A stretch of 64,000 nt of DNA from assembly GCA_009885105.1 (NCBI GenBank), contig VFLI01000024.1:1-64000 (forward strand), read 5' to 3'. Source of the stretch: Spirochaetia bacterium (GTDB lineage Bacteria > Spirochaetota > Leptospiria > Leptospirales > Leptonemataceae). Both the position numbers and the translations under genes were made by a program. The notes under the pieces were generated by a model. It did not search any database. It was not told the origin of the DNA and saw only the letters and a program-made list of their open reading frames with translations. Every line of letters starts with the position of its first letter. The first letter of the stretch is position 1. Shown here in pieces: positions 53,001 through 60,913 of this stretch.

Positions 53001-55805
53001 ACAGTGGCCATCGATGAGCCGTATCTTGTCGACCTTCCGCATTGGCTGCCGGAGCGTGTCCGGCTGCAGATTGAATCCAAACTGGAATTCCTGGGCCGCG
53101 ATTTCGAAATAACCTCTCTTCCGGCCGGGAATGAAGGACTGGTTCTCTTTGGTCTGCGAAAACCTGGTTTGAAAACGATTGTGGAATTCCTCTGCTTCGC
53201 CTACCCGCATGAGGGCCGCATCATTGAAGAGACAAATGACTTCGGAGAAATCACAGGTTCTCCAAATCTGGAAAATTCACTGGTTCGATCCGCTGCGCTT
53301 CTGACCATTTATATGGAACTCCAGCCAGGAGCTGCCTGCCGCCTTGAAATCGCCTGCGACGCCCGTCCGACCAGAATTGATTTATCGGGCAGTGATCCGG
53401 CGGTATGGAATTATTCAAACCTGACAAATATCGCCCATTCTGTTCTGCCGTTTTTTATCAATCTTGATATTCGAATGCTTACGATGGATCTCGATATCAT
53501 CCATCCGACTCTCGGCATTACAGAAAGAAAGCAGCTGTATTTTTATATGAAGAACGGTCATCTCGGTCTTGCGCTCTTTCAGCCGGAAGATGTAACACAA
53601 CCGTACTACATTGAACAGAGTCAGGAGAATAGCAGGCTCTACGAACGCGGCAAATGGCCCGTGGAAATATGGGCCCGTGAATGTCTCGATCCAGCTTCGC
53701 TTGAAGAAATCAAAATCCCTTCTATAGACGGAAATCCGGAGGCTTCGGTCAGCGTCGGCGCAAAGATTTTCCGGGGAAAAATAGCGGGTTTTCCCGCGCT
53801 GATGTTTATGAAAGATTCCAGAGTTGCCGGGGGCGCGACGGGAGACAGGGAGGGACGAAAATTTGCCGCTGCGGCCTATCTGGCGTATCTGTCGAATACT
53901 CCGCTTTACGTATGGAATGACGGCGCCGGAGCCAATATTAAGCAGGGAATGGTTGCTCTAAACCGCGCTGCAGAAGGCTTCATGATGAATTCGCTCATCG
54001 CGGAGGCTGCCACACGCGACCGTTTTCATGCATACACGCGGAACTGCGCCGATCCTGCAATCCTGTCTCTTTTCGAGGAGCTGGATGGAATTTTTTCTCT
54101 TGATAACAGGCCGGGAAAAGACCGGCCGGAAAATGTGTTTCTTGTCGCTGTGGGAATCGGATCGTCGACAGGCCTCGATGTCTACGGCTCGTCGCAGGCG
54201 TCGATTCAAATAATGCTTGACTCTGAGATTTCATACAGAGTGCTTACAGGATCCAACGTTGTGCGCTCCGTGACAGGAGAGGATCTCACAAATTATGAAC
54301 TGGGCGGCGCGCGTATTATGGGCTGGCAGACGGGCGTTGTTGATCTGATCGCCGATGATAAACTTCAACTGCTTCTTCAAATCCGTTCGATCCAGGAACT
54401 TTTCAGCCGAACTCCAGGCAGCGATGCTGTTAAAATAAATAAGAAATTTCCGGCTCCTGCAGGAAGAACAGCGGATGTTCTGACTGAAGATCTTATAAAA
54501 ATTCATTCTGATACCGGCCGATTTCTTGCGTTCAAAGCTTCATTCAAGGGATCAGATTCGTTGATCGGCGGTTTTACTCGAATCGCCGGCCAGCCAATTC
54601 TTGTAATGGGACCGAGAAATAAATTCGGCTGCGCGACTCTTCCCGCCGCCATACGGGCAAAGGAACTTCTGCAGATTGCGCGCAAAACGGGATCTCACCG
54701 AATCCTTGTATACGGAAAAACATTCCTGCATTCTACTTCAAGCGATTGGGCGAGAACAGAAAGAACCATCATGGATTTCACGGGCGAGCTGAATCGGGCA
54801 AAGGGACTGGCTGTCCATATCGTCACTGATCCGTACGGATTTGATCTGGCATCTCTCAATTCAGCAGCCGATGTGATCATATATGTAAATTCTTCTGCTG
54901 ACTCCTCCGCCTTCGCCAGAGCCGAGCGCACTGCCGCCTTCTCTGTGGAATCAATCGACCAGGCTTTTTCATTATCGCGCAAATTGATCGAACAGCTTGT
55001 TTTCAGACAGCGATCCGTGTGCGTTCCCGGGCAGCCTCCTGTCCTGAGCGGCGATACAGCGCTTCCATTCGATATGGAAAAGGATATCATCGAAAGGGTG
55101 TTTGATCAGAATTCATTTCTGGAATACTTTGCTCAGTGGAGGGACATGTCTGTCGGATCGAGTTTGATCACCGGGGTCGCCCATCTGTCAGGGCGCTCTG
55201 TAGCCGTAATAGCGGATCAGCCGGCCCGCGGTTTGGCTCCGGATTCGCCGGGGACAGAAAAATTTCGCGTATTTATGGAATTCGTGTCCAGACGCGGTCT
55301 GCCTCTCGTTATGCTCTCCAGCGCGCCGGGTTTTACGCCCGGAGCAAAACAGGAGCGTCTTCGCATTCAGCAGATCGGCGGCGAATCGCTGGATGTGAAT
55401 ATTCTCTCGCAGAACCCGGTCGTTAGTGTCGTGCTCAATCAGAACTACGGAGGGCGGCAGATACACGCATTCTCAAAGTTTCTCCGCCCCGGCATCGTAT
55501 ACATCTCTCTGGAACGATCCATCCTCGCCGTCATGGGCGGATCCGCCGCATTCGATCTGTTCAAGGGCAAAGAATATGCGCAAAAAATTGAGGCCGGCGA
55601 TACTGCCGGAGCGCGCGAGCTTATGGAGCGATTTATCGGAGATTTCAACACAAAGTCGCGCGCGGACCGCGATGCGGCGGGCACAGGACTCATGGATCGA
55701 ATGCTTCCCGATGTGGCCGGTCTGCGGCCCGCTCTCATAGAATCTCTGGCGATTGCTGAAAAAAGAGCGAATCAGGCATTCGGGGTTCATTCCCCTGATT
55801 TCTGA
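50085..55805 (+). CDS. Single-chain multidomain acetyl-CoA (acyl-CoA) carboxylase
   Basis: 1906 residues starting at a GTG that overlaps the previous stop. Order: biotin carboxylase (about 34-480; LVANRGEIAKRFF, the Gly loop DAGGGGKGMAIV with Lys199, and EMNTRLQVEYAVTD with Tyr for the usual His), biotin carrier (biotinyl Lys675 in SAMKMETT), a central region of about 500 residues without known motifs, then a two-lobed carboxyltransferase from about 1200 (RVAGGATGDREGRKFA; SSAPGFTPGAKQE near 1745). This order matches eukaryotic ACC; bacteria usually use separate AccA-D. It should supply malonyl-CoA to the island; a different acyl-CoA substrate is possible. Confidence 0.88.
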   Translation: MIDRIKQSLDELDRLNSGRTVYAFGKRRHHRLRKVLVANRGEIAKRFFLALREEGIPSVAVVAEVDRLQSWIDTADELISIGETGSYVNIPLIIAAALRTGANAIYPGYGFLSENADFVEAVQLAQKAFDTELIFMGPDFSIMRRAGNKLDARRLALTAGVPVFPGTEKLQGDTPQAEAEAGRIGYPVILKLDAGGGGKGMAIVREPGGLSTAIQAVQRIGRANYNNDSFYMERFIDRPVHFEVQIFNGSAIGVRKCAVQRRNQKVIEESGDVFLDDSSVGLLLGSAEKMAEVSGYSSGGGAGTVEFLFDADRNEFGFLEMNTRLQVEYAVTDASLGIDLVKWQIWQFDGRAELISAAKSSENGLKARDHAIQCRIYAEDAFSGYSPAPGHIGEIILPSFNAIRCDFGFQSGDEILPDYDPLIGKLIAHGSTREEALVRLQRALSEIHIRGVITNVDQLLRIVRHPEFRNGDYTNRLLDDFNELSDLRLDSEFRVEAALFGAMILHYRERNIAVRETIPDQDIRGIADNPRNHKIPSSFVMECCDESIEVDFLQTDLNSFHARVDRRYAGTLEVFSFHNDGIRAGFGGRNYAVSADIRPNSLIILRMTETTGRINYYRVKNISAGEDSNVDPPGMVRSPFRGSFVKICEDENSAPLKTGSRVCAGQPVIIISAMKMETTIHSNSDGILGSLLDDGDLSRLILGHTPAGLIRGRSIDEAEVLFVVEPEIPGILPGREDKAEREYPASQNFLDHLGYDTLSSIFERDIRTGISHCLEMVRASILGLFDDNISLDNIGSLLSGLTDAQFKEIEDAKFFAKNITAILLLSSKLKIAFSPALTSNLARAGDGLFRYYGEHLGSAQKREALFYMLRGLRNINRHASLFTALARIMKAFPGESGLAMTLSRLIQIEESEGHMEVAQEYRTVLKVVRPGGLKDREGYLGFNRKFTTVFREFKRDPCILLGVKRELFYAAATVAIDEPYLVDLPHWLPERVRLQIESKLEFLGRDFEITSLPAGNEGLVLFGLRKPGLKTIVEFLCFAYPHEGRIIEETNDFGEITGSPNLENSLVRSAALLTIYMELQPGAACRLEIACDARPTRIDLSGSDPAVWNYSNLTNIAHSVLPFFINLDIRMLTMDLDIIHPTLGITERKQLYFYMKNGHLGLALFQPEDVTQPYYIEQSQENSRLYERGKWPVEIWARECLDPASLEEIKIPSIDGNPEASVSVGAKIFRGKIAGFPALMFMKDSRVAGGATGDREGRKFAAAAYLAYLSNTPLYVWNDGAGANIKQGMVALNRAAEGFMMNSLIAEAATRDRFHAYTRNCADPAILSLFEELDGIFSLDNRPGKDRPENVFLVAVGIGSSTGLDVYGSSQASIQIMLDSEISYRVLTGSNVVRSVTGEDLTNYELGGARIMGWQTGVVDLIADDKLQLLLQIRSIQELFSRTPGSDAVKINKKFPAPAGRTADVLTEDLIKIHSDTGRFLAFKASFKGSDSLIGGFTRIAGQPILVMGPRNKFGCATLPAAIRAKELLQIARKTGSHRILVYGKTFLHSTSSDWARTERTIMDFTGELNRAKGLAVHIVTDPYGFDLASLNSAADVIIYVNSSADSSAFARAERTAAFSVESIDQAFSLSRKLIEQLVFRQRSVCVPGQPPVLSGDTALPFDMEKDIIERVFDQNSFLEYFAQWRDMSVGSSLITGVAHLSGRSVAVIADQPARGLAPDSPGTEKFRVFMEFVSRRGLPLVMLSSAPGFTPGAKQERLRIQQIGGESLDVNILSQNPVVSVVLNQNYGGRQIHAFSKFLRPGIVYISLERSILAVMGGSAAFDLFKGKEYAQKIEAGDTAGARELMERFIGDFNTKSRADRDAAGTGLMDRMLPDVAGLRPALIESLAIAEKRANQAFGVHSPDF

Positions 55806-56989
55806 ACAGCCTCATCCAGAACCCGGATGATATCGAACGAATGTTCGAGCCCGACCGAAATTCTAAGAAGTCCCGGCAGTATCCCGACTGCACTCCTCTC
55901 GTCCTCCGTCAGTTTTGAATGGGTGGTCGACGCAGGATGCGTAATGATCGTGCGCGAATCCCCCAGATTCGCCGTGTGCGAAAGCATCTCCACGCAGTCG
56001 ATCAGCCGCCGGGCTCTCTCCAGACCGCCCTGAACTACAAAAGACACGATTCCGCCTCCGGCGCTCATCTGTTTTTTTGCAAGCAGATGATCCGGATGCG
56101 AAGACAGAAAAGGATACATCACCCGCTCGACGCCGGCTGTTCTCTCCAGATGCTGTGCGACCGCCATGGCATTCTCACAGTGACGGTCCATTCTGAGCGC
56201 CAGCGTTTCCAGGCTTTTAGAGAAAATCCAGGCGTTGAACGGCGACAGTGAAGGTCCTGTATGCCTTGCAAAGAATCTCAGATCGGAAATAATATTTGCG
56301 TTTCCTACTATCACTCCGCCGATAGCGCGGCCCTGTCCGTCTATGAACTTTGTCGCCGAGTGCATAACCAGATGCGCGCCAAATTTTACAGGACGCTGAA
56401 GATACGGAGTGGCAAAGCAGTTGTCCACATTGAGCAGCAATCCTTTTTCTTCCGCAAGCTTTCCCAGCGCTTCCAGGTCGGCGATTTCCAGTCCCGGATT
56501 TGAGGGAGTTTCCAGATACAGCATTTTTGTGTTTTTGCGAACAGCAGAGCGCCACTGATCCAGATCTCTCAGATCAACGTAGCTGTGTTCCACTCCAAAC
56601 CGCGAAAGGATGCGCGTCAGTATCTGATGAGTGGATCCGAAAACAGCGCGGGATGAGACCACATGATCTCCCTTTGAAAGATAGGCTGCGAATCCCGCAA
56701 ACACGGCAGCCATTCCGGAGGCGAAAGCAACGCCGTCCTCGGCGCCTTCCAGGGCCGCAATTTTCGCGACAAATTCATCTATGCTGGGATTCGAAAATCG
56801 CGTGTAAATACTTCCGGGGATTTCGTCGGCGAACATGGCCCGCGCCTGCTCTGCATCCTCAAACACAAAACTTGATGTCAGGTAGAGCGGAGTTGAATGC
56901 TCCCGCTGAGGCGACCGTTCTGTCTGAATGCGCACCGCTGCCGTCTCAAAATGCGGATCGCCGGGTTTTTTATTCGATGGTGTAGTCAT
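55787..56989 (-). CDS. metZ: O-succinylhomoserine sulfhydrylase (or related gamma-synthase)
   Basis: 400-residue PLP enzyme of the Cys/Met family: YTRFSNPSIDEF, AFASGMAAVFAG and the Lys in MHSATKFIDGQGR, a form typical of MetZ-type O-succinylhomoserine sulfhydrylases. It makes homocysteine from sulfide. It overlaps the preceding OsmC gene by 20 bases and its 3' end overlaps the ACC gene on the other strand by 19. Cystathionine gamma-synthase and methionine gamma-lyase are close alternatives. Confidence 0.85.
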   Translation of the reverse strand: MTTPSNKKPGDPHFETAAVRIQTERSPQREHSTPLYLTSSFVFEDAEQARAMFADEIPGSIYTRFSNPSIDEFVAKIAALEGAEDGVAFASGMAAVFAGFAAYLSKGDHVVSSRAVFGSTHQILTRILSRFGVEHSYVDLRDLDQWRSAVRKNTKMLYLETPSNPGLEIADLEALGKLAEEKGLLLNVDNCFATPYLQRPVKFGAHLVMHSATKFIDGQGRAIGGVIVGNANIISDLRFFARHTGPSLSPFNAWIFSKSLETLALRMDRHCENAMAVAQHLERTAGVERVMYPFLSSHPDHLLAKKQMSAGGGIVSFVVQGGLERARRLIDCVEMLSHTANLGDSRTIITHPASTTHSKLTEDERSAVGILPGLLRISVGLEHSFDIIRVLDEAVQKSGE

Positions 56990-57392
56990 AGGTTATGCGC
57001 GCCGTTTTTTCAAGAGTTTTTGCCACGGAGCAGTATTTTTCAAGACTCAAATCGAGAGCGCGCTTGAGCTTTTCGGAATCCAGCTCGCTGCCGGCTGCGG
57101 AAAAAATAAAGCGAAGATGAATCTTCTGAAACAGCGAAGGCACGGCGTCTGCCTCGCGCTCACCCTCAACAATCACCCGGAACGGTCCCGGATCCATTCT
57201 CTGCTTTTTTAGAATTGACACAACATCGATCGAACTGCATCCGGCCAGTCCCATAAGCAGCAGTTCCATGGGTCGCACACCCAGTCCTGACCCGCCGATT
57301 GAGGTGGAGGCATCGATGGACACCGGACTGCCTGAATCTCCCGTCGCTTCCATGCTGTAAGATTCATTCAAACGTTTCAATTCTATCTGCAT
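56970..57392 (-). CDS. OsmC-family peroxiredoxin-like protein
   Basis: 140 residues from the ATG at 57392 (GGAG ribosome site). The paired redox cysteines occur in GLAGCSSIDVVSIL and LEKYCSVAKTL, as in OsmC/Ohr-type thiol peroxidases. It lies just upstream of metZ, overlapping it, and is divergent from a YeeE/YedE sulfur transporter, so a role in handling sulfur species or peroxides is plausible. Confidence 0.85.
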   Translation of the reverse strand: MQIELKRLNESYSMEATGDSGSPVSIDASTSIGGSGLGVRPMELLLMGLAGCSSIDVVSILKKQRMDPGPFRVIVEGEREADAVPSLFQKIHLRFIFSAAGSELDSEKLKRALDLSLEKYCSVAKTLEKTARITYDYTIE

Positions 57393-57543
57393 CAGCAAAT
57401 CTCCAGACACGGGGTATAAAAACAAGAAAAAAGATGCGCGGAATTTCGGAATGTCCGGAATATTAAATCCGCATTATTCCGCGGCAGGCCAAAAGCGCTT
57501 GCCTTTACAGAGAGCTCATGGTTGTCTTCCACCGGAGATAAAT

Positions 57544-58035
57544 ATGATTGAAAATTATTGGCCTTTTTGGATCGGCGGGCTGGCCATTGCCGGAGTTATG
57601 ATTCTGGTTCTGGTAATCGGTGGACAGTATCTGGCAGTCACAAGAGGTTACGTCAGCATCTGTTCAATAATCACAAGCAAACCCTATTTTCACAGGGCTG
57701 AAATGGGCGGTAAATTCGGGTTTCGCACAATCTTTACTCTGGGTCTGGTGATCGGCGGTCTTGCTGCGGCGCTTACGACAGGCGGCTGGCGTCCATCTTT
57801 TGAACTGGGAGACTTTGATCGTATCTGGGGCAGTTCGCTTGCCGTCAAAGGCGCTGTTCTTGTATTCGGCGGATTTTTATGGGGTTACGGTTCTCGAATG
57901 GCTCGCGGCTGCACTTCGGGAAATGCCATCTCGGGAATGGCGCGCGGATCACCTGCCAGTTTTGTGGCCACGTGCTGCTTTCTGATCGGCGGAGTGATAC
58001 TGACCTGGATCCTGCGTCTTATTACGGGAGTATAA
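57544..58035 (+). CDS. YeeE/YedE-family sulfur transport protein, N-terminal part
   Basis: 163 residues from the ATG at 57544, which has a GGAGAT ribosome site. Four hydrophobic helices, with the family motifs YGSRMARGCTSGNAISGMARG (Cys and Gly-rich) and a CC near the end. YeeE-type proteins (TsuA) carry thiosulfate. This half-size protein is followed after one base by a second half-size member, so the two probably form one transporter. Confidence 0.85.
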   Translation: MIENYWPFWIGGLAIAGVMILVLVIGGQYLAVTRGYVSICSIITSKPYFHRAEMGGKFGFRTIFTLGLVIGGLAAALTTGGWRPSFELGDFDRIWGSSLAVKGAVLVFGGFLWGYGSRMARGCTSGNAISGMARGSPASFVATCCFLIGGVILTWILRLITGV

Positions 58036-58036
58036 T

Positions 58037-58444
58037 ATGATACTGAGAATTTTTTTTCTAATCGCCGGCGCATTATTCGGATATGTGCTGATCATGTCGG
58101 GAGTGTCGAACTTCAACGTTATCCATGACATGTTTCTGTTCAAGAGCATTCATCTCTACGGTCTCCTGGGTATTGCCGTGGGCGTGAGCTTTATGGCCGT
58201 ACAGATCATAAAGAGGCTGAAGATAAAAGCGCTGCTGTCGGGAGAGATCATTGAGGCCCCCACGGAAAAACCTACAAGGGACCACTGGATCGGCGGACTG
58301 CTGGCAGGTGCGGGCTGGGCTGTTACCGGAGCCTGTCCGGGTCCGGCTCTGGCTCAGATCGGCTTTGGCACACTGGCCGGAATTTTTACGGTGGCCGGGA
58401 TCTTCATCGGTGTTTATGTCTACGGCAGATCGCAATCCAGTTGA
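58037..58444 (+). CDS. YeeE/YedE-family sulfur transport protein, second part
   Basis: 135 residues with four hydrophobic helices. It carries the second-half motif GAGWAVTGACPGPALAQIGFG with Cys, typical of DUF6691/YeeE C-terminal halves. It starts one base after the previous stop. Together they resemble the split form of the sulfur transporter, which is often found near persulfide-handling genes. Confidence 0.85.
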   Translation: MILRIFFLIAGALFGYVLIMSGVSNFNVIHDMFLFKSIHLYGLLGIAVGVSFMAVQIIKRLKIKALLSGEIIEAPTEKPTRDHWIGGLLAGAGWAVTGACPGPALAQIGFGTLAGIFTVAGIFIGVYVYGRSQSS

Positions 58445-58486
58445 AATAATAACGGCACAAGTATCGTTGAGCCAGGTTTACGTCAG

Positions 58487-59599
58487 TTGAAGGCATCGTT
58501 GATATTTACGAATGCTATCGCATTTGGTGTGCTGATCTATGCAGCGCTTCTCAACTGGATTTCACCGGATGATTATCACCGTATGGTGCAGGAAGATGAG
58601 TGGTTTGAATGGACCACTTTCTGGGCATTTATCGCGGCCGGCGTCATTTTTTTATCTGTCAGTCTGCAATGGCGCCGCAAGGCCGACGAGCCGGGCTGGT
58701 TTCTTTTTCTGGTCGGCTTATTCTGTTTTACCGTGGCAATGGAAGAGATATCCTGGGGACAGCGTGTTTTAGGTTTTGCGCCGCCAGGATACTTTCTGGA
58801 GAATAATTTCCAGCAGGAGCTGAATTTTCATAATGTTCTGAGCGTCACAGTGAGAACGGTGGCGTTGCGTCTGGCAATTATTGGCTACGGTGTTTTTCTG
58901 CCCATGGCGGCTTTCATACCTCGATTGCGTCTTCTCATGCATCGTCTTGGTATACGCGGTACTCCTGGGTGGATGATTCCCTCCTTTGCAGTAACATACA
59001 CCATTGTTGAGGCGTATCCCTGGAAATTTTCAGGCGAGGTGGCCGAGTTGATGTTTGCCGTCAGCATGGCGGGCAGCGGGATAATCGTCGGGACGATGTC
59101 CTCACCAGGTGATGAGGGAACCGGACTGCGCCTGCCTGCCTGGCCCGTTTGGGTGATTGCTTTGACTGCCGCTGCAGTCCTTTTTCTTGGCATCGCCAGC
59201 AGCAGATGGACTCGCCCTGCGCAGGGCGATGATACGACAGCTGTCGAGACTGCACAAATTGAAATTGCCGCGATCGGCCAGGACTTACAGACAATGATCA
59301 AACTCAACACCGGCGATCCGCTGATAGACTGCGGTCTTCATAAACGGCTGCGGACTCTCTTTACTCAGAGCCATGCGGAGGCGTTGCGAAAAAGGACGAT
59401 TGCGAATCGACCCGAAATCAGGGTGATGGATGCAAGGGCGAAATATTTTCTCGATCCCTGGAATCTTCCCTACTGGATAAAAGTCTACTGCGACGGGAAC
59501 AATCGACGGAAAGTTTTTGTTTATTCTTTTGGACCAAACCGGCGTCGAGACAGCACAAAAGGGAAAATAGATGGCGATGACATCGGACGGTATCTTTGA
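58487..59599 (+). CDS. Membrane protein with a pseudopilin-like C-terminal domain
   Basis: 370 residues from a TTG. Six to seven hydrophobic helices fill residues 1-250, with a conserved-looking WFEWTTFWAF and AMEEISWGQRVLGF loop. After a linker, residues about 255-370 resemble the soluble domain of GspG-type pseudopilins: MDARAKYFLDPWNLPYWIKV and the end VFVYSFGPNRRRDSTKGKID, DDIGRYL, which in GspG carries the calcium site. Fusion to a polytopic membrane domain is unusual. I do not know the function. Confidence 0.6.
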   Translation: MKASLIFTNAIAFGVLIYAALLNWISPDDYHRMVQEDEWFEWTTFWAFIAAGVIFLSVSLQWRRKADEPGWFLFLVGLFCFTVAMEEISWGQRVLGFAPPGYFLENNFQQELNFHNVLSVTVRTVALRLAIIGYGVFLPMAAFIPRLRLLMHRLGIRGTPGWMIPSFAVTYTIVEAYPWKFSGEVAELMFAVSMAGSGIIVGTMSSPGDEGTGLRLPAWPVWVIALTAAAVLFLGIASSRWTRPAQGDDTTAVETAQIEIAAIGQDLQTMIKLNTGDPLIDCGLHKRLRTLFTQSHAEALRKRTIANRPEIRVMDARAKYFLDPWNLPYWIKVYCDGNNRRKVFVYSFGPNRRRDSTKGKIDGDDIGRYL

Positions 59600-59682
59600 G
59601 CCAGACTGCGGGAATTCCAATATTATCAGCGAAAATTTCATTTCCTTCTCGGCTGAATCGGGCCGATAATTATCATATAATT

Positions 59683-60693
59683 ATGTCCTGTAGAACATGC
59701 ACTATCATCTTTCTGGCCTCGGGCCTGATTTTCCAGCTTTTTGCCGATCCGGCTCGCGATGTCCGCGGAGACATCAGCGTGAATTACTGGAACCGATTCG
59801 GGGAAGTGGAGCTTTTTCTTGAAAAAACACGTTTCCGTTCCGGCGAGGAAATCCCGGTCCATTTCCGGATCAAGAACAAGGGTTACCAGATCATCCGCGT
59901 CTATCCATCGCTGGAGCCGGGAAAGTCCTATCAGTTCATGGTGACGGACCGTCAGGGCCATGAGCAGCAGCTGCGTTTCAATGAAGTATCCTATTCCAGA
60001 CGAGAGAACGGTGAAAACCGCATTGTCGATTTGAACGGGAATGCGGTGAAGGAAATCATACTCCATCCTGGAGAAACGCTGGAGAAAACAATCTATCTGA
60101 ACGACTTTTACAATCTGACGCCGGGCCTGGAATACAGGATCACCGGCTACTACTACCCGGATGCTCGTTTCAATTTCTTTGTCCGGTCTGCCAACATATC
60201 GCAGATAATGATTGATCGAAACTCGGAAGAAAGATATCTTGATAGAACACCGGCTCTGACGGAAAGCGCGCTCAGCGTTTCCCCGGAAGAAACCATTTAT
60301 CTGTTCCTGTCCGCGGAATTGCAGCGAAACTGGGACAATTATATAAAATATATAAATTTACGTAAGTATATCAGGTCCTACGACAGGTATGCTGCCCGGT
60401 TCGCCAGGGCTTCCGATCAGGAAAAGCCTGCCATTCTCCGGGAGTTTTCCACCTATCTGACCCGTCAGGAAGGGGATTTATTGAAGAGATTCAGAATCCA
60501 GCGTCTGGAGAAGGAAAGAGATTCTTCAGGGGAAGTGCTGGAAAACGGCCGGGCCTACGTGATTGTGCAGGCAGAAAGAGAATCACGGGGCAATCAGGTG
60601 CATTATGAATACACCTACACTCTTGAGGCCGACAGGGAAGGTTCCGCTGGATTCTGGAAAATTATAGACGTCAGCGCAAGGATTATGCAATGA
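59683..60693 (+). CDS. Hypothetical exported protein
   Basis: About 336 residues from the ATG at 59683, which begins a signal peptide (TIIFLASGLIFQLFADPA); the frame extends upstream to 59596 but without coding features. Beta-rich N-terminal half (EVELFLEKTRFRSGEEIPVH) like an Ig or intracellular proteinase-inhibitor fold, then a helical C-terminal half. I recognise no named family. Confidence 0.6.
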   Translation: MSCRTCTIIFLASGLIFQLFADPARDVRGDISVNYWNRFGEVELFLEKTRFRSGEEIPVHFRIKNKGYQIIRVYPSLEPGKSYQFMVTDRQGHEQQLRFNEVSYSRRENGENRIVDLNGNAVKEIILHPGETLEKTIYLNDFYNLTPGLEYRITGYYYPDARFNFFVRSANISQIMIDRNSEERYLDRTPALTESALSVSPEETIYLFLSAELQRNWDNYIKYINLRKYIRSYDRYAARFARASDQEKPAILREFSTYLTRQEGDLLKRFRIQRLEKERDSSGEVLENGRAYVIVQAERESRGNQVHYEYTYTLEADREGSAGFWKIIDVSARIMQ

Positions 60694-60913
60694 TGATAAT
60701 AACTATTATCGGTAAGAAAATCAGAGTGTAAATAAAGGGGATATGGGGATGGATGAGATAGGGAGATAATCTTCAAAAGATAATATAAGTAGAAGCCATT
60801 ATGAACATAGTATCCAATCATTCATCAACCATCTCTGAATCTCTACTATCTCCCCATCCCCTGTTTCTTGCTCCGGATATTGGCTCAATTGAAAAAGCCC
60901 ATCAGGCCACATT
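60694..60913. repeat. Intergenic region with an imperfect purine/pyrimidine inverted repeat
   Basis: A purine-rich left arm, 60737-60767 (GGGGATATGGGGATGG, then GAGATAGGGAGAT), and a pyrimidine-rich right arm, 60832-60862 (CTCTACTATCTCCCCATCCC), can pair imperfectly over about 28 bases. Between them is an AT-rich spacer. No gene is seen in this 220-base gap before fliM. It may be an old mobile repeat or a structured leader. Confidence 0.45.

Noticed and set aside
57451-57543. Longer N-terminus for the first YeeE/YedE protein
   Set aside because: The added 31 residues are not membrane-like and the ATG at 57544 has a good ribosome site.
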